In this document: positions 18,166 through 27,986 of the stretch, in pieces
Numbering within the stretch: position 1 is the stretch's first letter
Layout: each line of letters starts with the position of its first letter
DNA from: Methylomicrobium sp. wino1
GTDB lineage: Bacteria; Pseudomonadota; Gammaproteobacteria; Methylococcales; Methylomonadaceae
Length of the DNA stretch: 64,000 nt
Direction: 5' to 3'
Assembly (NCBI RefSeq): GCF_003932755.1
Contig: NZ_CP024202.1
Span: forward strand, 2,108,001-2,172,000
Made by a program: the position numbers and the translations under genes
The notes under the pieces: generated by a model
Seen by the model: the letters and a program-made list of their open reading frames with translations, nothing else
The model's database searches: none
What the model was told of the DNA's origin: nothing

Positions 18166-18930
18166 TTAAAGTTTCCGTTGCATTATTGGGTAAAGAAATG
18201 ATTGAAAGTATAGCTAAGGACAAGAACTATAAAGATAGAGTTCTAATTAAATCATGGTGTGATCGACGATAAGTAGGGCTATTGTTAATTGTAATTGTTA
18301 CAAATGTTTTGCAATAGGCTTTGTACGATGGGTTTCAAAAGAGTAGGGATATGATGTGTTTGCCGTTACGAAACATTAAAAGCAATCTGCAAAAGTGTAG
18401 GGCAAAACGAATCTTGGAACTATAGCGCTTTTGCTGAGGTTATGGAGCTTGTTCATTTGGCTTTAGGTAAAGATTGAGTAGTAATTTCGACAGGTTTACG
18501 GTCACGAAATTAGCGAGGCATGAAGTTTAGCTAATTGAATAAGCAAAGTTAAGGCCAAAACTATACGTAAATCCGTAAGTCATTGCTTATGTGGAACAGC
18601 ATCGCTGTTTCGATAAATTCATGCCGAAATTGAGGTACGAATTTTAGGTGATTAATAGTGAGGGAAAAACGCATGATTTGTTAAATAACATAGTTTAATT
18701 AATAGGCTTTGTGTATTAAAGGCGGCAATGGTTAGCGTTGCATGTTTCCAAAAAACCGCCCTTTTCCGTTGTCTGTAACAAACAATAGTGGCGAATTCAA
18801 CCCATAAATGCAACACCCAGTAAATTATCGGTATCAAGCCCCGGCATGGACGGGTTCACGGCGGTCCTCGATAGACACATCCCATACCTTTTATTCTTAG
18901 ACGGTTTTTCAATTAAAAGGAAGTCGTTTT
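18166..18930. other. A+T-rich intergenic stretch, no gene recognised
   Basis: I see no supported gene. Small frames such as 18652-18837 (minus) have no ribosome site or recognisable content. The promoter of the TPR lipoprotein gene should lie within the first 200 bases. Confidence 0.5.
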
Positions 18931-19020
18931 AGGCTTCACCAAGCCGGTGAAGGTGTTGTAGATCCTTCATGCTTCGACTTGGCCCGGCACGAACGGTCTA
19001 CAACACATGCCAACTGCTCT
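18931..19020. repeat. 90-base dispersed repeat, copy 1
   Basis: The sequence from AGGCTTCACCAAG to ...CACATGCCAACTGCTC recurs at 51408-51497 with about 90 per cent identity by eye. It contains an inverted pair (GTGTTGTAGA near the left, GGTCTACAACAC near the right) around a CTTCATGCTTCGACTT core, so it can fold as one long hairpin. Confidence 0.75.
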
Positions 19021-19276
19021 TGGTAGGATGATTTACGATGAATGGTGCATCCTGGTAAATCAAAAATTGACGACTTTCAATAAGGTGTGCGTGTGCCAGT
19101 GAGTAATAGAATCCCCGACAAAGCTAATAGCTTCAGGAAGTTATTTATCGCGAAATCCTAAGTAATATAACAGCGTTCTTACATTGCTTGCTTATGGCGT
19201 GAAAAATGCATATTTTTTTGATTTTGTCATTAAATCCTAACTGTAACGGCAGCCATGGTAAGGAATAGAGAATGTT

Positions 19277-20812
19277 ATGAACGATTATTTAAATCGCGGT
19301 CAAGCCGCAATCCAGGCGCGGAATACTGAAGAGGCGATTAAATGGTTTGAATTGGCGGCTAAAGACAATCCGAAAGATGCTCAGTCGCTTGCTTGCTTAG
19401 GACAGGCTCAATGTTGGCATGGGCGGGTCAGGGATGGCTTGGCTTATCTACGTTTGGCCGGTCGTTTTTTAGAAAAAAAGGCCAGAAAGAAAAAGGATAC
19501 TAAGGAATTGGTGATGTTAGCTGAGCAATTGCAGTTTTGGAACGATTACGAAGGCTCTCTTGATCTGCTCAAAAGCGCAGTACAAATTAAGCCAACTGAG
19601 GTAAGAAGCTTTCAGTTGCTTTCGTTAGCCTATTCGAGACTCAATAAGGGGGGGGAAGCGTTGATTGCGGGAAAACGCGCCCTAAAATTAGCACCTGAAA
19701 GCACAGTGTTGAATATCTTGTTAGCGACTTTAGAAGCTGCGGAAGGGCAGGTGGATTCGGCGAAGATGCGTCTTGAAAAAGTTTTGCGCGCGTCGTTTAG
19801 TTCTGAAGAAAAATACCGGGCCCATAAAGAGTTGGCCAAGTTGTTGGATAAAGTGGGGCAATATGATCAAGTCTTTGAGCATTTGCACATAGCGGCCGGT
19901 TTGTCGAAACGATTGCCTGAAATAATCAAGCAAGATGACCTTTTGGTTCCGAACATGCTGGAAGCAAATAAAGCGGGATTTGATCGAGAGCTTTTAGGGC
20001 GTTGGTCGGCAGAAGATTTTGAACAAGAGTTGCGGGCGCCGGTATTTTTGATGGGCTTTATGCGTTCGGGAACTACGCTGAGTCAAGAGGTTATCGGTAC
20101 GCACGCCGATGTTTTGGTGGCGGACGAGCCTGATTTAATTGTCGCGATGAGAAATGAACTCAATCGTCTATCGGGATATCAGGGTACGACGCCGGAACAA
20201 CTTAAAGCGTTGGATTTGCCGGCAATAAAACAATTGCGAGCGTTTTATTGGACACGAGCGCAAGGTCGATTTGGCGATGATATCGGTAGCAAAGTGTTTC
20301 TAGATAAAACAACCATGAACACGATCGACATCGGTTTGATTAACTGCGTGTTTCCCGATGCAAAAGTGATATTTGTAATGCGCGATCCTCGCGATGTTTG
20401 CTTGAGTTGCTTTATGCAGATCATGATCCCTACGCCGGCGACTGTGCATTTGCTTGATTGGCGATCGACAGCCGGATTTTATTCGGTAGTCATGGATTGG
20501 TGGATATCTATCAAGCAATCGTTAACGCTCGAATGGCTTGAATTTCGCTATGAAGATGCGGTATTGCAGTTTCAGGCGACATTTAGGTCGGTCTTTGATT
20601 TTTTAGGGTTGAGCTGGGAGGAGAAGGCTATTGATTTTCATAAAAATGCGTCGAAAAAAATAATTGTTAGCCCGAGTTTTAATCAAGTATCTCGCCCCCT
20701 TTATCAATCGTCACTGGCGCGTTGGAAAGCCTATGAGTCCGAGTTCGACTCGATCATTGGAGTGCTTGAGCCTTACATCAAGGCGTTTGATTATAAGTTA
20801 CGGCAGGAATAG
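19277..20812 (+). CDS. TPR-sulfotransferase fusion protein
   Basis: A 511-residue protein. Residues 1-220 are TPR units. Residues about 250-500 are a sulfotransferase domain with the PAPS 5'-phosphosulfate loop MGFMRSGTT (259-267) and the 3'-phosphate motif VMRDPRDVCLSCF (Arg369 region). It should transfer sulfate from PAPS to a hydroxyl or amine on a protein, sugar or lipid. TPR-sulfotransferase fusions are common in marine and methanotrophic Proteobacteria and are thought to act on proteins or exopolysaccharide. No signal peptide, so cytoplasmic. AAGGA lies about 12 bases before the ATG. Neighbours (PEP-CTERM proteins, TPR lipoprotein, peroxidase) suggest modification of a surface component. 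Confidence 0.85.
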   Translation: MNDYLNRGQAAIQARNTEEAIKWFELAAKDNPKDAQSLACLGQAQCWHGRVRDGLAYLRLAGRFLEKKARKKKDTKELVMLAEQLQFWNDYEGSLDLLKSAVQIKPTEVRSFQLLSLAYSRLNKGGEALIAGKRALKLAPESTVLNILLATLEAAEGQVDSAKMRLEKVLRASFSSEEKYRAHKELAKLLDKVGQYDQVFEHLHIAAGLSKRLPEIIKQDDLLVPNMLEANKAGFDRELLGRWSAEDFEQELRAPVFLMGFMRSGTTLSQEVIGTHADVLVADEPDLIVAMRNELNRLSGYQGTTPEQLKALDLPAIKQLRAFYWTRAQGRFGDDIGSKVFLDKTTMNTIDIGLINCVFPDAKVIFVMRDPRDVCLSCFMQIMIPTPATVHLLDWRSTAGFYSVVMDWWISIKQSLTLEWLEFRYEDAVLQFQATFRSVFDFLGLSWEEKAIDFHKNASKKIIVSPSFNQVSRPLYQSSLARWKAYESEFDSIIGVLEPYIKAFDYKLRQE

Positions 20813-20830
20813 GCCATCAGCTTGTTTTAA

Positions 20831-20848
20831 TGTGTGCCATATCACACA
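20831..20848. promoter_or_regulatory. Palindrome TGTGTGCCATATCACACA
   Basis: An 18-base near-perfect palindrome just after the sulfotransferase gene, resembling a CRP/FNR-family site (TGTGN..TCACA) with one mismatch. It is followed by a T-run, so it could also be part of a weak terminator. Related to the larger palindrome at 26082-26117. Confidence 0.3.
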
Positions 20849-21217
20849 ATTTTTTGATAATGAGGGCATATCGCTTACTTTTTGATTAAGGTTTGAAAGG
20901 GCTCCAGGCGGAATTGTTTTAATAACCGTATGAATTGTTAGTTAAATGAGGTTATGGCTAGGTTTTTGCTTTTAACCTTGTTCGATAAAGGGTTGTTGTT
21001 TTTGAATAATTATTCACATCCCCTTATCGTTCCCACGCAGAGCGTGGGAACGATAATTGCCGGGGGACTGAATATACGTTTTTGAGCAATGCTTGGCTTA
21101 ATCGCAATGCTGCTTAATAAGGATTGCGTGCGAAGTATATGTTGAGCAAGTCTCCCTAAGATTTACGGGGGGCGAGTTTTTTAAGATTTGACGGATATTA
21201 AAAACGGTGATTTTCAA
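20849..21217. repeat. Intergenic stretch with palindromic repeat at 21019-21067
   Basis: CGTTCCCACGCAGAGCGTGG is a palindrome followed by AACGATAATTGCCGGGGG, a dispersed family also at 49482-49530 and, degenerate, at 785-825. The remainder should hold the promoter of the peroxidase gene; no clear element was recognised. Confidence 0.6.
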
Positions 21218-23410
21218 ATGAGATTTATGAATAAACTGATACCGGGCTATTTATTGGTGGCGGCACAAATAGCCTTTGCCCATGGTCCGGTTCCGTCCCC
21301 GCTGACCGATGCGGTTGTACCTCCGGTTCCTGGTTTGGTGGACGGTCCCGACCCGATAGTCGTTGATAAAGACATGGCAATTGCTTTGGGTAAGGCGTTG
21401 TTTTGGGACGTCAATGTCGGCAGTGACGGTATGGCTTGTGGTTCGTGTCATTTTCATGCCGGAGCGGATGTGAGAGTAAAACACCAGCTGAATCCCGGCG
21501 ACAATAGCAGTAAACCGACAGGGCAAATTTTTAATGTTACTGCATCCGGTTTGGGTGGGGCTAATCATACATTGAATCGGGATGATTTTCCCTTTCATCG
21601 TTTTAACAATCCTTTCGATCGCAATAGTGGTGTAGCTTTTAGCAGTGACGATGTCGTTGGATCGTCCGGTACGTTTAGCGGAGAGTTTACCGGCGTTTCC
21701 AGATTGAGGGGTATGAACGACGAATGTAGTCGAGAAGCCGATCCGGTGTTTCATGTCAACAATGTCGGCACTCGACGCGTCGTGCCGAGGAATGCGCCTA
21801 CCGTCATCAATGCGGTTTTCAATCATAGAAACTTCTGGGACGGTCGTGCTAATAATATCTTCAATGGCAGCAGTCCTTGGGGAAATCGAGACCCCGATGC
21901 CGGTATTTGGGTGAAGGTGAGTGCAAGAAAAGTAGAAAAACAGCGGTTAAGCCTTGAAAACTCATCATTGGCTTCGCAGGCGTTAGCGCCGCCTTTGAAT
22001 TCAGTAGAGATGAGTTGCCGTAATAGAACATGGCCGGATATCGGCAGAAAATTGTTGTCAAGAAAGCCTTTGCAGTATCAAAAGGTTCATCATGAAGATA
22101 GCGTTTTCGCACCGCTCAATTTGACGCTGAGTTCTTCGGAGAGCCTGCAGCCCGGCCTCAATACTACCTATAAGGATATGGTTAAAAAGTCGTTTAACCA
22201 AAAATATTGGTCTTACTCGCGCACCGGACCGTTTGGCAGTCGGCCCGGTGGTCAACAGGCTTACGATCAAGCCGAAGCCAATTTTTCGATGTTTTTCGGC
22301 ATTGCCTTACAGCTCTATCAAGCGACTTTGATTTCCGATCAGGCGCCCATCGATACTTGCCCGCGTGATCCGGCGACTTTCGAGCCGTTGGCCGAGTGTA
22401 TTGGCGAATCCGCTAAACGAGGTATTGCGGTGATGGAGTTGGCGCATTGCAATCTCTGTCATGCCGGCCCGACATTGTCGGCAGCGGCGGTAACGACGAA
22501 TGCAATGATTATCGATAGGCTCGGGCCTAACGGCATGGGGCCTTTCAGCGGCGCCGCCTCTGCCGGGATTAATAAATACGGCAACACGGTTACCCGCGAT
22601 ACGACTCAAGGCGGTCTAAGTAGTCCTAAATTGATGGACTTCGGCTACTTTAATACCGGTGTTGCGGACCCGGATGGAGATCCCGGGGTAGGCGGTTTGG
22701 ATGATTTTGGTAACCCGCTATCGCTTGCCGCTCAATATGTGGATTATTTGGCCGGTGAAACGGATAAAGTTTTGGATGAGGGAGTAACAACCAATAGAGC
22801 TTGTGATTTTATCGCTCCATTGTCATTGAATATCCCCATTAACTTTGGAGATATGTTTACTGCGCTGGACGGCTTGATTCCGGATCCGAACGGAGCTGAA
22901 GGTTGTTTAATAGAAACAAGAAATTATATTCCTAAGGTTCAAACGGCTCAGGCTCATAAAAACGGACCTAAATTGGGTCTTGCGACTAAGGCTGCGTTTA
23001 AGGTGCCGACTCTGCGAAATATTGAGTTAACCGGACCTTACATGCACAACGGCAGTATGGCAACGTTGGAAGAGGTCGTGGAGTTTTACTCTAGGGGCGG
23101 CAACTTCGACAATCCTCAATTGCACGGTTTACAAGTTGCGCTTCCATTGGCAACCAATGTCCAAGCTCGAGAAGATCTGATTGCGTTATTGAAAACATTT
23201 ACCGACGAAAGAGTGCGATACGAAAAAGCTCCGTTTGATCATCCCGAAATAATGATTCCAAATGGTCATGCCGGGGATAGAGATTTTGTTACGGCTAGGC
23301 ATCCATTACATGCTGAATGGGCTAAGGACGAGTTTCTCGTGATTCCGGCGGTCGGTGCCAACGGTTCAATTGAGCCGCTCCTTCCGTTTGAAGCGTTGCT
23401 CGACGATTAA
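21218..23410 (+). CDS. Large dihaem cytochrome c peroxidase / MauG-family protein
   Basis: A 730-residue exported protein, about twice the length of classical dihaem peroxidases. The signal peptide spans about residues 1-22 (ending AFA before HGPV). Two c-haem sites are visible: CGSCH at 74-78 and CNLCH at 411-415. The late KVPTLRNIELTGPYMHNGSM segment is typical of CCP/MauG C-terminal domains. Extra length lies between the haem sites (about 100-400). Methanotrophs are known to carry surface-associated dihaem peroxidases (SACCP in Methylococcus capsulatus), and this could be of that type; the similarity is inferred, not computed. I chose ATG 21218 (GGTGA eight bases upstream); an upstream TTG and a second ATG at 21227 are alternatives. 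Confidence 0.85.
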   Translation: MRFMNKLIPGYLLVAAQIAFAHGPVPSPLTDAVVPPVPGLVDGPDPIVVDKDMAIALGKALFWDVNVGSDGMACGSCHFHAGADVRVKHQLNPGDNSSKPTGQIFNVTASGLGGANHTLNRDDFPFHRFNNPFDRNSGVAFSSDDVVGSSGTFSGEFTGVSRLRGMNDECSREADPVFHVNNVGTRRVVPRNAPTVINAVFNHRNFWDGRANNIFNGSSPWGNRDPDAGIWVKVSARKVEKQRLSLENSSLASQALAPPLNSVEMSCRNRTWPDIGRKLLSRKPLQYQKVHHEDSVFAPLNLTLSSSESLQPGLNTTYKDMVKKSFNQKYWSYSRTGPFGSRPGGQQAYDQAEANFSMFFGIALQLYQATLISDQAPIDTCPRDPATFEPLAECIGESAKRGIAVMELAHCNLCHAGPTLSAAAVTTNAMIIDRLGPNGMGPFSGAASAGINKYGNTVTRDTTQGGLSSPKLMDFGYFNTGVADPDGDPGVGGLDDFGNPLSLAAQYVDYLAGETDKVLDEGVTTNRACDFIAPLSLNIPINFGDMFTALDGLIPDPNGAEGCLIETRNYIPKVQTAQAHKNGPKLGLATKAAFKVPTLRNIELTGPYMHNGSMATLEEVVEFYSRGGNFDNPQLHGLQVALPLATNVQAREDLIALLKTFTDERVRYEKAPFDHPEIMIPNGHAGDRDFVTARHPLHAEWAKDEFLVIPAVGANGSIEPLLPFEALLDD

Positions 23411-23508
23411 TATGGGTAGGGCGGTATTGCTCTTCGGTTAGGGCAGTGCCGCTGCTAATGAATTTTATGTATTGAGTTTTATGCTCATCGAGTTTTGGAT
23501 ATTCAGAA

Positions 23509-24225
23509 ATGAAATCGATTAAAAGTTTATCAATCTTATCAATTGCTTCTTTCTTTCTTATGGCGAATGCGTCAACCGCTCATGCGGTTAGCAGTTTTGA
23601 GAGTAGCGCTACGCTTACCTATACTATCAATAGTATTGTCAATCTCGACAATCCGGGCGATCTTGCCGGTTTGACGGTCAACGGATCGTTTGAATTGGAA
23701 GATTCCCAAACTTACACGGAATATACGGGCAATGGAACAAGCTCAATTAGTCATTCCGATTGGTACTATGGCCCGGTCGACGGTAATGTGTTTTCTAAAA
23801 CCTTTTCATTGAGCGGTTCCGTCGGTAATGGTGATGTAACCTCAAATTATTTGGTTTTCTTCGACTTGGAGTTTATCAATGCTTCGAATGATAGTTTCGC
23901 TATCGATGTCGATTTTGCTTATGACCTCTCGGTTAAGACGGTTGGCGAAGATGTATTTGCTGAAATGTTCCTTGATTATGGGGAAGAATTGACTAATGAG
24001 TATTTTTCTGAGGATCTTTCCATGTTTGAAACAGGGACCGATCAATTGACGGGGTCGCATAAGTTTTTATTTACGCTTGGAGCATTTGAAGACCAGTTGA
24101 TTTTGGCGGATGTTAATCAATTCGGAACAGCATCTGCCGTTCCGTTACCGGCCGCTATTTGGTTGTTCGGTTCTGCATTGTTCGGGTTAGTTGCTAACGG
24201 CCTTAGAAAACAAGCCAATTGTTAG
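23509..24225 (+). CDS. PEP-CTERM-type surface protein (VPLP variant)
   Basis: A 238-residue protein with an N-terminal signal peptide (cleavage after about ANASTAHA, residue 26), a Ser/Thr/Asn/Asp-rich middle without recognised domain, and a C-terminal sorting tail VPLPAAIWLFGSALFGLV followed by a basic end (LRKQ). The V-P-L-P form is a frequent variant of the PEP motif. Exosortase-type sorting would cut near this motif and attach or release the protein at the surface. It follows the peroxidase gene by 98 bases on the same strand and may be cotranscribed. The biological role of the middle domain is unknown. Confidence 0.8.
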   Translation: MKSIKSLSILSIASFFLMANASTAHAVSSFESSATLTYTINSIVNLDNPGDLAGLTVNGSFELEDSQTYTEYTGNGTSSISHSDWYYGPVDGNVFSKTFSLSGSVGNGDVTSNYLVFFDLEFINASNDSFAIDVDFAYDLSVKTVGEDVFAEMFLDYGEELTNEYFSEDLSMFETGTDQLTGSHKFLFTLGAFEDQLILADVNQFGTASAVPLPAAIWLFGSALFGLVANGLRKQANC

Positions 24226-24598
24226 GCTCTATCGCTTTTCCTCATTCCCACGCTCCTGCGCTCATCGTTATACATAGATTGTAGGGTACGCTGCGCGTAC
24301 CAAAGCCGTGGCCCTGGCGGCTCGGTTGGCACATGAAAATTGCGGGGTTACCATGGTACGCACAGCGTACCCTACGCGGATCGCCTAGCACTAGGTGATC
24401 CGCGAGTGTTTCCTCGTTCCCATGCTCCTGCGTGGGAATGCATACCGATCTTGGTTCGGCTTAAGGTGTGGTTTCCCGCGGAGGTGTGGGAAATGGAAGT
24501 CAGACAAGCCTGCCATCCATGGCAACTGGTTTCCGCCAATCCCTGGAGGAATGACGTGTTATTACCTCTATATAAACCCCAACCCGCTTGAGAAGTGA
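24226..24598. repeat. Repeat cluster including a paired inverted repeat (24280-24376)
   Basis: Arms at 24280-24301 and 24355-24376 form the second copy of the paired TGTAGGGTACGC family (first at 664-771). CATTCCCACGCTCCTGCG at 24243-24260 and the CCCATGCTCCTGCGTGGGAA palindrome near 24419-24438 belong to the dispersed CCCACGC family. Frames across 24340-24591 are repeat-derived and not genes. Confidence 0.7.
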
Positions 24599-25471
24599 TT
24601 AATAACAGGCGGATTCCGGATTTATACGGTTTCTTTTTCGGCCGAAAGAGACCAAACCGATTAAACCACTGCCCAATAACCAGGCTGCAGCGGGAATTGG
24701 CACCGGTGATGCGCTAATGGTTAATTGATAATTTTCCACAGGACCGAAATTTTGTCCATTGACCACATTACCGCCCAAATAGATCGAATAAATTTGCCCG
24801 GCTAATGCGGTAAAGGTGATATCTCCGGAATCGGAATGTGTTTCATAATTAACGTTGTTCGTTCCGTGAGGGTTGTTCGCTTTGGCAGGGTCTTCATAGA
24901 CGCCGGATATATAGCCGATATTCCATGCTGCATGACGGCTATAACCGGCCGTTCCGTCATCCATTCCTTTGAAAACACTTATTCCGAAGTTATTGATCAA
25001 AGGGCCTAACGATTCAGGGCTAATAGTGATCACCGCGGTTACATGAGATTTCAATAATCCGTAATCCGTGTGATGCGCCCAACCTTGCGTAAACCCCGGG
25101 TTGGACTCGTTGACCGGCCAGGAGCCCCAGGCGCCGTCAGCGGTATCTATATCAACATTGGCGCCGTAAGCCGAAAGGGCATGTGCCTGTGAAACCTCAT
25201 GACTTTCATTGGCTGAGTGAATGGCTACCGCCCAGTTCATCGCCTGTTTGCCGACATAGCCGAATGGGCTTTCGCCGCCCGTTGTGCCGACCCAAGGGAT
25301 CGGTGCGCCGGAATTTCCGGAACCGTCTACTCGGGTCCATCCATCGGTACCGGATGAAGCGATGTAAGTATTGTACATAACATGAGCAGAGGCATTCGGC
25401 ATGGCGCCAACAGTCATTGCGGCGCTGGTAATGGTCATAGCTACTGCTTTAGCTAATTGTGTTTTTTTCAT
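24599..25471 (-). CDS. PEP-CTERM-type surface protein (VPIP variant)
   Basis: A 290-residue exported protein. The signal peptide is about residues 1-29 (MKKTQLAKAVAMTITSAAMT..., ending in ASA). The C-terminal sorting signal is VPIPAAAWLLGSGLIGLV followed by SFGRKRN, a textbook PEP-CTERM tail except for the VPIP variant. The body is rich in Gly, Ser, His and Asn with no family I recognise. AAGGAG lies ten bases before the ATG. It converges on the other PEP-CTERM gene at 23509-24225 across a repeat cluster, so the two are separate units. Confidence 0.83.
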   Translation of the reverse strand: MKKTQLAKAVAMTITSAAMTVGAMPNASAHVMYNTYIASSGTDGWTRVDGSGNSGAPIPWVGTTGGESPFGYVGKQAMNWAVAIHSANESHEVSQAHALSAYGANVDIDTADGAWGSWPVNESNPGFTQGWAHHTDYGLLKSHVTAVITISPESLGPLINNFGISVFKGMDDGTAGYSRHAAWNIGYISGVYEDPAKANNPHGTNNVNYETHSDSGDITFTALAGQIYSIYLGGNVVNGQNFGPVENYQLTISASPVPIPAAAWLLGSGLIGLVSFGRKRNRINPESACY

Positions 25472-26081
25472 CGATTGAACTCCTTGCTTGGTTTTATATA
25501 TTTTTCCCCGCTTTAAGTTTCGACAATGTTTTCATAAACCGCTGTCGAAACTTAAGGCGCGAAGTTATGTTTTAATGTGGTTGATTGTGCTGTTTCGGCT
25601 ATTTTGGGGTAAACGTCTACCAAGTGCTTCTTAGTAAATACGTCCTGACTCTATGATTTCTAGTCTAACGCTCACTATCATTAAATTAACGGAAACTCGT
25701 TATTCCTAGGCATGGATTGTCGGAATCCGGTTTCCATGACTGACAGGCTTGAACACACGATTAGATTCCGAATGTCGGTAATCTTTAGCTACATGACGGC
25801 TTAACTAAATAGTTGGATCGTTTAATCCTTCGGTGTCCCTCATATGCTAATGCCGAAATTTGGCTAGCACAGAATGGTAAGGCAAAATAGGTGCCATTCT
25901 TACGATTATGGGTGCTCTAAGTGGCATTTATTTATTCTTTACGAGCAATTTAAGTGATGCGATCTTATCTTGTTGATTTATATTAGTTATATGCTGGTCG
26001 TTTTAATTGCGATCATCCGGGTTGATTTAGTCTGTTACTTATGTTTTGTTGAGGACAAGTTGATCGATAGGTTGGCTTGGG
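25472..26081. other. Intergenic stretch, no gene recognised
   Basis: This carries the upstream region of the PEP-CTERM gene at 24599-25471 and otherwise nothing I recognise. TAATGCCGAAATTTGG near 25849 matches the edge of the repeats that end near 43350 and 44215. Confidence 0.45.
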
Positions 26082-26117
26082 TGTGTGATATGACTCAAAG
26101 ATGAGTCATATCACACA
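26082..26117. repeat. Perfect 15-base inverted repeat with 6-base loop
   Basis: TGTGTGATATGACTC (26082-26096) and its exact complement (26103-26117) flank AAAGAT. A hairpin or a dimeric regulator site is possible; there is no gene close by on either strand for which it is obviously the operator. Confidence 0.7.
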
Positions 26118-26188
26118 TAAGCCTAAATTCGGCAATTTAACCATGAACCATAAAAAAGAGCAGTAGAGTGCCTCAAACTAATGTCCCA

Positions 26189-26352
26189 GCAATTCCCAAT
26201 TAGAGGATAAAAAAAATGGTGCGGGGTATGCCTGGCGAGGAACGCCGTAAACCCATCCATGGGGGCTTGGCGGCGGTTCCCTGCCGCCGACATCCTCGCC
26301 AGGCATACCCCGCACCCTGAACACAACGAAACTTCTCAAACTGGGAATTGCT
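26189..26352. repeat. MITE-like element with nested perfect inverted repeats
   Basis: Outer arms CAGCAATTCCCA and TGGGAATTGCTG enclose a perfect 24-base inverted repeat (26218-26241 and 26293-26316) starting GGTGCGGGGTATGCC. The core contains GCCGTAAACCCATCCATG, the signature shared with the repeats at 41893, 44035 and 51045. It interrupts the 5' end of the Rpn-type gene that follows. No coding capacity. Confidence 0.75.
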
Positions 26353-27262
26353 GACCGTTCCCAAGGGGAAAAACAAACTAGGGCGTTGGTTTAATGTGGA
26401 AATGCAAATCGGCGAAGACCACAACTTCGACAAACTGGCGATTTATTACGGTGCAAAGCTAGTGACAGAACAGCCCAGCGAAGGCATGATGTTCCGCGAA
26501 CTGAATAAAACCGTCAGCATTAACATAGTGGAATTCAATTTCATCCCGGACACGCCATACTTCCACAATTGCTACAAAATCATCAATCCCGCCACCGGCA
26601 AGGACGACAAATTGCATGACGTATTCGAGCGGCACTACATCGAACTGCGAAAATTTATCAACCCGTATCGGGAAATCACGACCGCGCTGGATCGCTGGAG
26701 TACCTTTTTGACCCAAGCGCATCAACCGCGAGAAAAGGGGTCAAACGGGCAAGCAGTTGAATTACCGCTATCAACTCGTCGACATGCGCAGCATCGGCTA
26801 TCGCATGTTGTTCGACCAAGGAATGCCGGAGGCATTGGTATTGTCGATCCTGTGCGACTTCCAAAGTGAATCGGCCGCTCAGATAGTGCGGTATATTCTG
26901 CAAAAGCTGGAAGCATTGACTGGCACGAACGACAAAGCGCGTTGAGAATATTTAGAAATGTTGGAAATATTGGCGGACAATCGCCAATTAAATATCGACA
27001 TCCAAGAGGTATACGATATGTTACAAATCAATATTGAACGCTTGCCGAGCTATGTAAAAGGCATGGAGAAGGGTATGGAAAAAGGTTCGGAGAATGAAGC
27101 TACAATGTTATTGTAACGCGTGTTGCACAAGCGCTTTGGCAATCAAATGGAGTCAACACTGCAAGCTAAAATCAATCAGGCCTCTTTAACAGAGATTGAA
27201 GTGTGGTTTGATCGGGTTTTCGATGCAACGTTTATTGAAGACGTTTTTAAAGAACCGGATTG
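26348..27262 (+). pseudogene. Decayed, composite Rpn-family (PD-(D/E)XK) nuclease/transposase-like gene
   Basis: The first part (26348-26710) encodes FNVEMQIGEDHNFDK and FNFIPDTPYFHNCYKI, typical of the PF12784-type Rpn nucleases; the N-terminus is cut off by the MITE-like element. After QAHQ the frame changes and a different Rpn-type segment follows from 26757 (NYRYQLVDMRSIGYRM), with an in-frame TGA at about 26943 inside KAR-EYLEML and a TAA at about 27115. The C-terminal part (KGMEKGSENEA...SLTEIEVWFDRVFDAT) is nearly the same as that of the copy ending at 29399. At least three disabling changes plus a junction between two subfamilies make this a dead chimera. Confidence 0.75.
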
Positions 27263-27986
27263 AAAAGCCGGGCGGTACTCTATGTTGGCGTTTGCTTAAA
27301 TGCAAAGGGTTCTGACCCTGAGGTATTCCTACGAAATAGCCAAATAAAACAATTTGCTATGGCTGAAAATTGATAGGTATATTGATTTTTTTCATCGTTC
27401 CTACGCTTTGCGTGGGAATGCATCCCGGGACGCTCTGCGTCCCCAGAGGTCGATAATCCCGACAAGAGCAACGATACATTTTCTACAGTTTCTTAATCCA
27501 ATTGCCCGCCGCAGTCGACGCAGAGCATCTAAAGCGGCATTCCCAAGCAGAGCATGGGAACGAGCGTTTTGTGGGAATACCTCAGGGTCTGAGCTCTTTT
27601 CTTCTCAGGCGGACGAAGATACCGGTTCGTGATAATGCAAATTTTTTTATTGTTGTCAGGAAATTTTACAACACTTTAACAAGTCTCTAAACGATTAACA
27701 TTTTTTGATGTTTTGCACGATGGGGAAATTTGGCCAAGCATCTTCCGCTGGGTTTTTTATGCGTTGCCCGTATCACAATACCTCGGCGGGACGGGTTATT
27801 TAAACCGTCCCCAACGATTCGGTATGGCCCAATCTATTCCGGTTTGCTTTGGTTATACTCGAAGCATTTATAGCGAGTCCTTGGCAAGGGTTAAATTATT
27901 AAATAAACCCCTTTTCCGGACCCTCTTAAAATCTGATTGATTTGCGCGATTAGCTAGACTAGGCTAGATTTTTTAAGGAGAATGTA
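27263..27986. repeat. Repeat-rich intergenic stretch
   Basis: Inverted copies of a TCTGACCCTGAGGTATTCC-containing segment lie at about 27297-27345 and 27572-27615. CCCACGC-type palindromes are at 27395-27425 and 27538-27560. A segment at about 27766-27930 recurs downstream of the second Rpn copy (about 29425-29590), so Rpn 3' end plus downstream region was duplicated as one unit. The promoter of the antitoxin gene should be near the right end. Confidence 0.6.

Noticed and set aside
24340-24591. Overlapping open frames of 67-83 codons
   Set aside because: They are made of dispersed palindromic repeats; the translations have no family resemblance.
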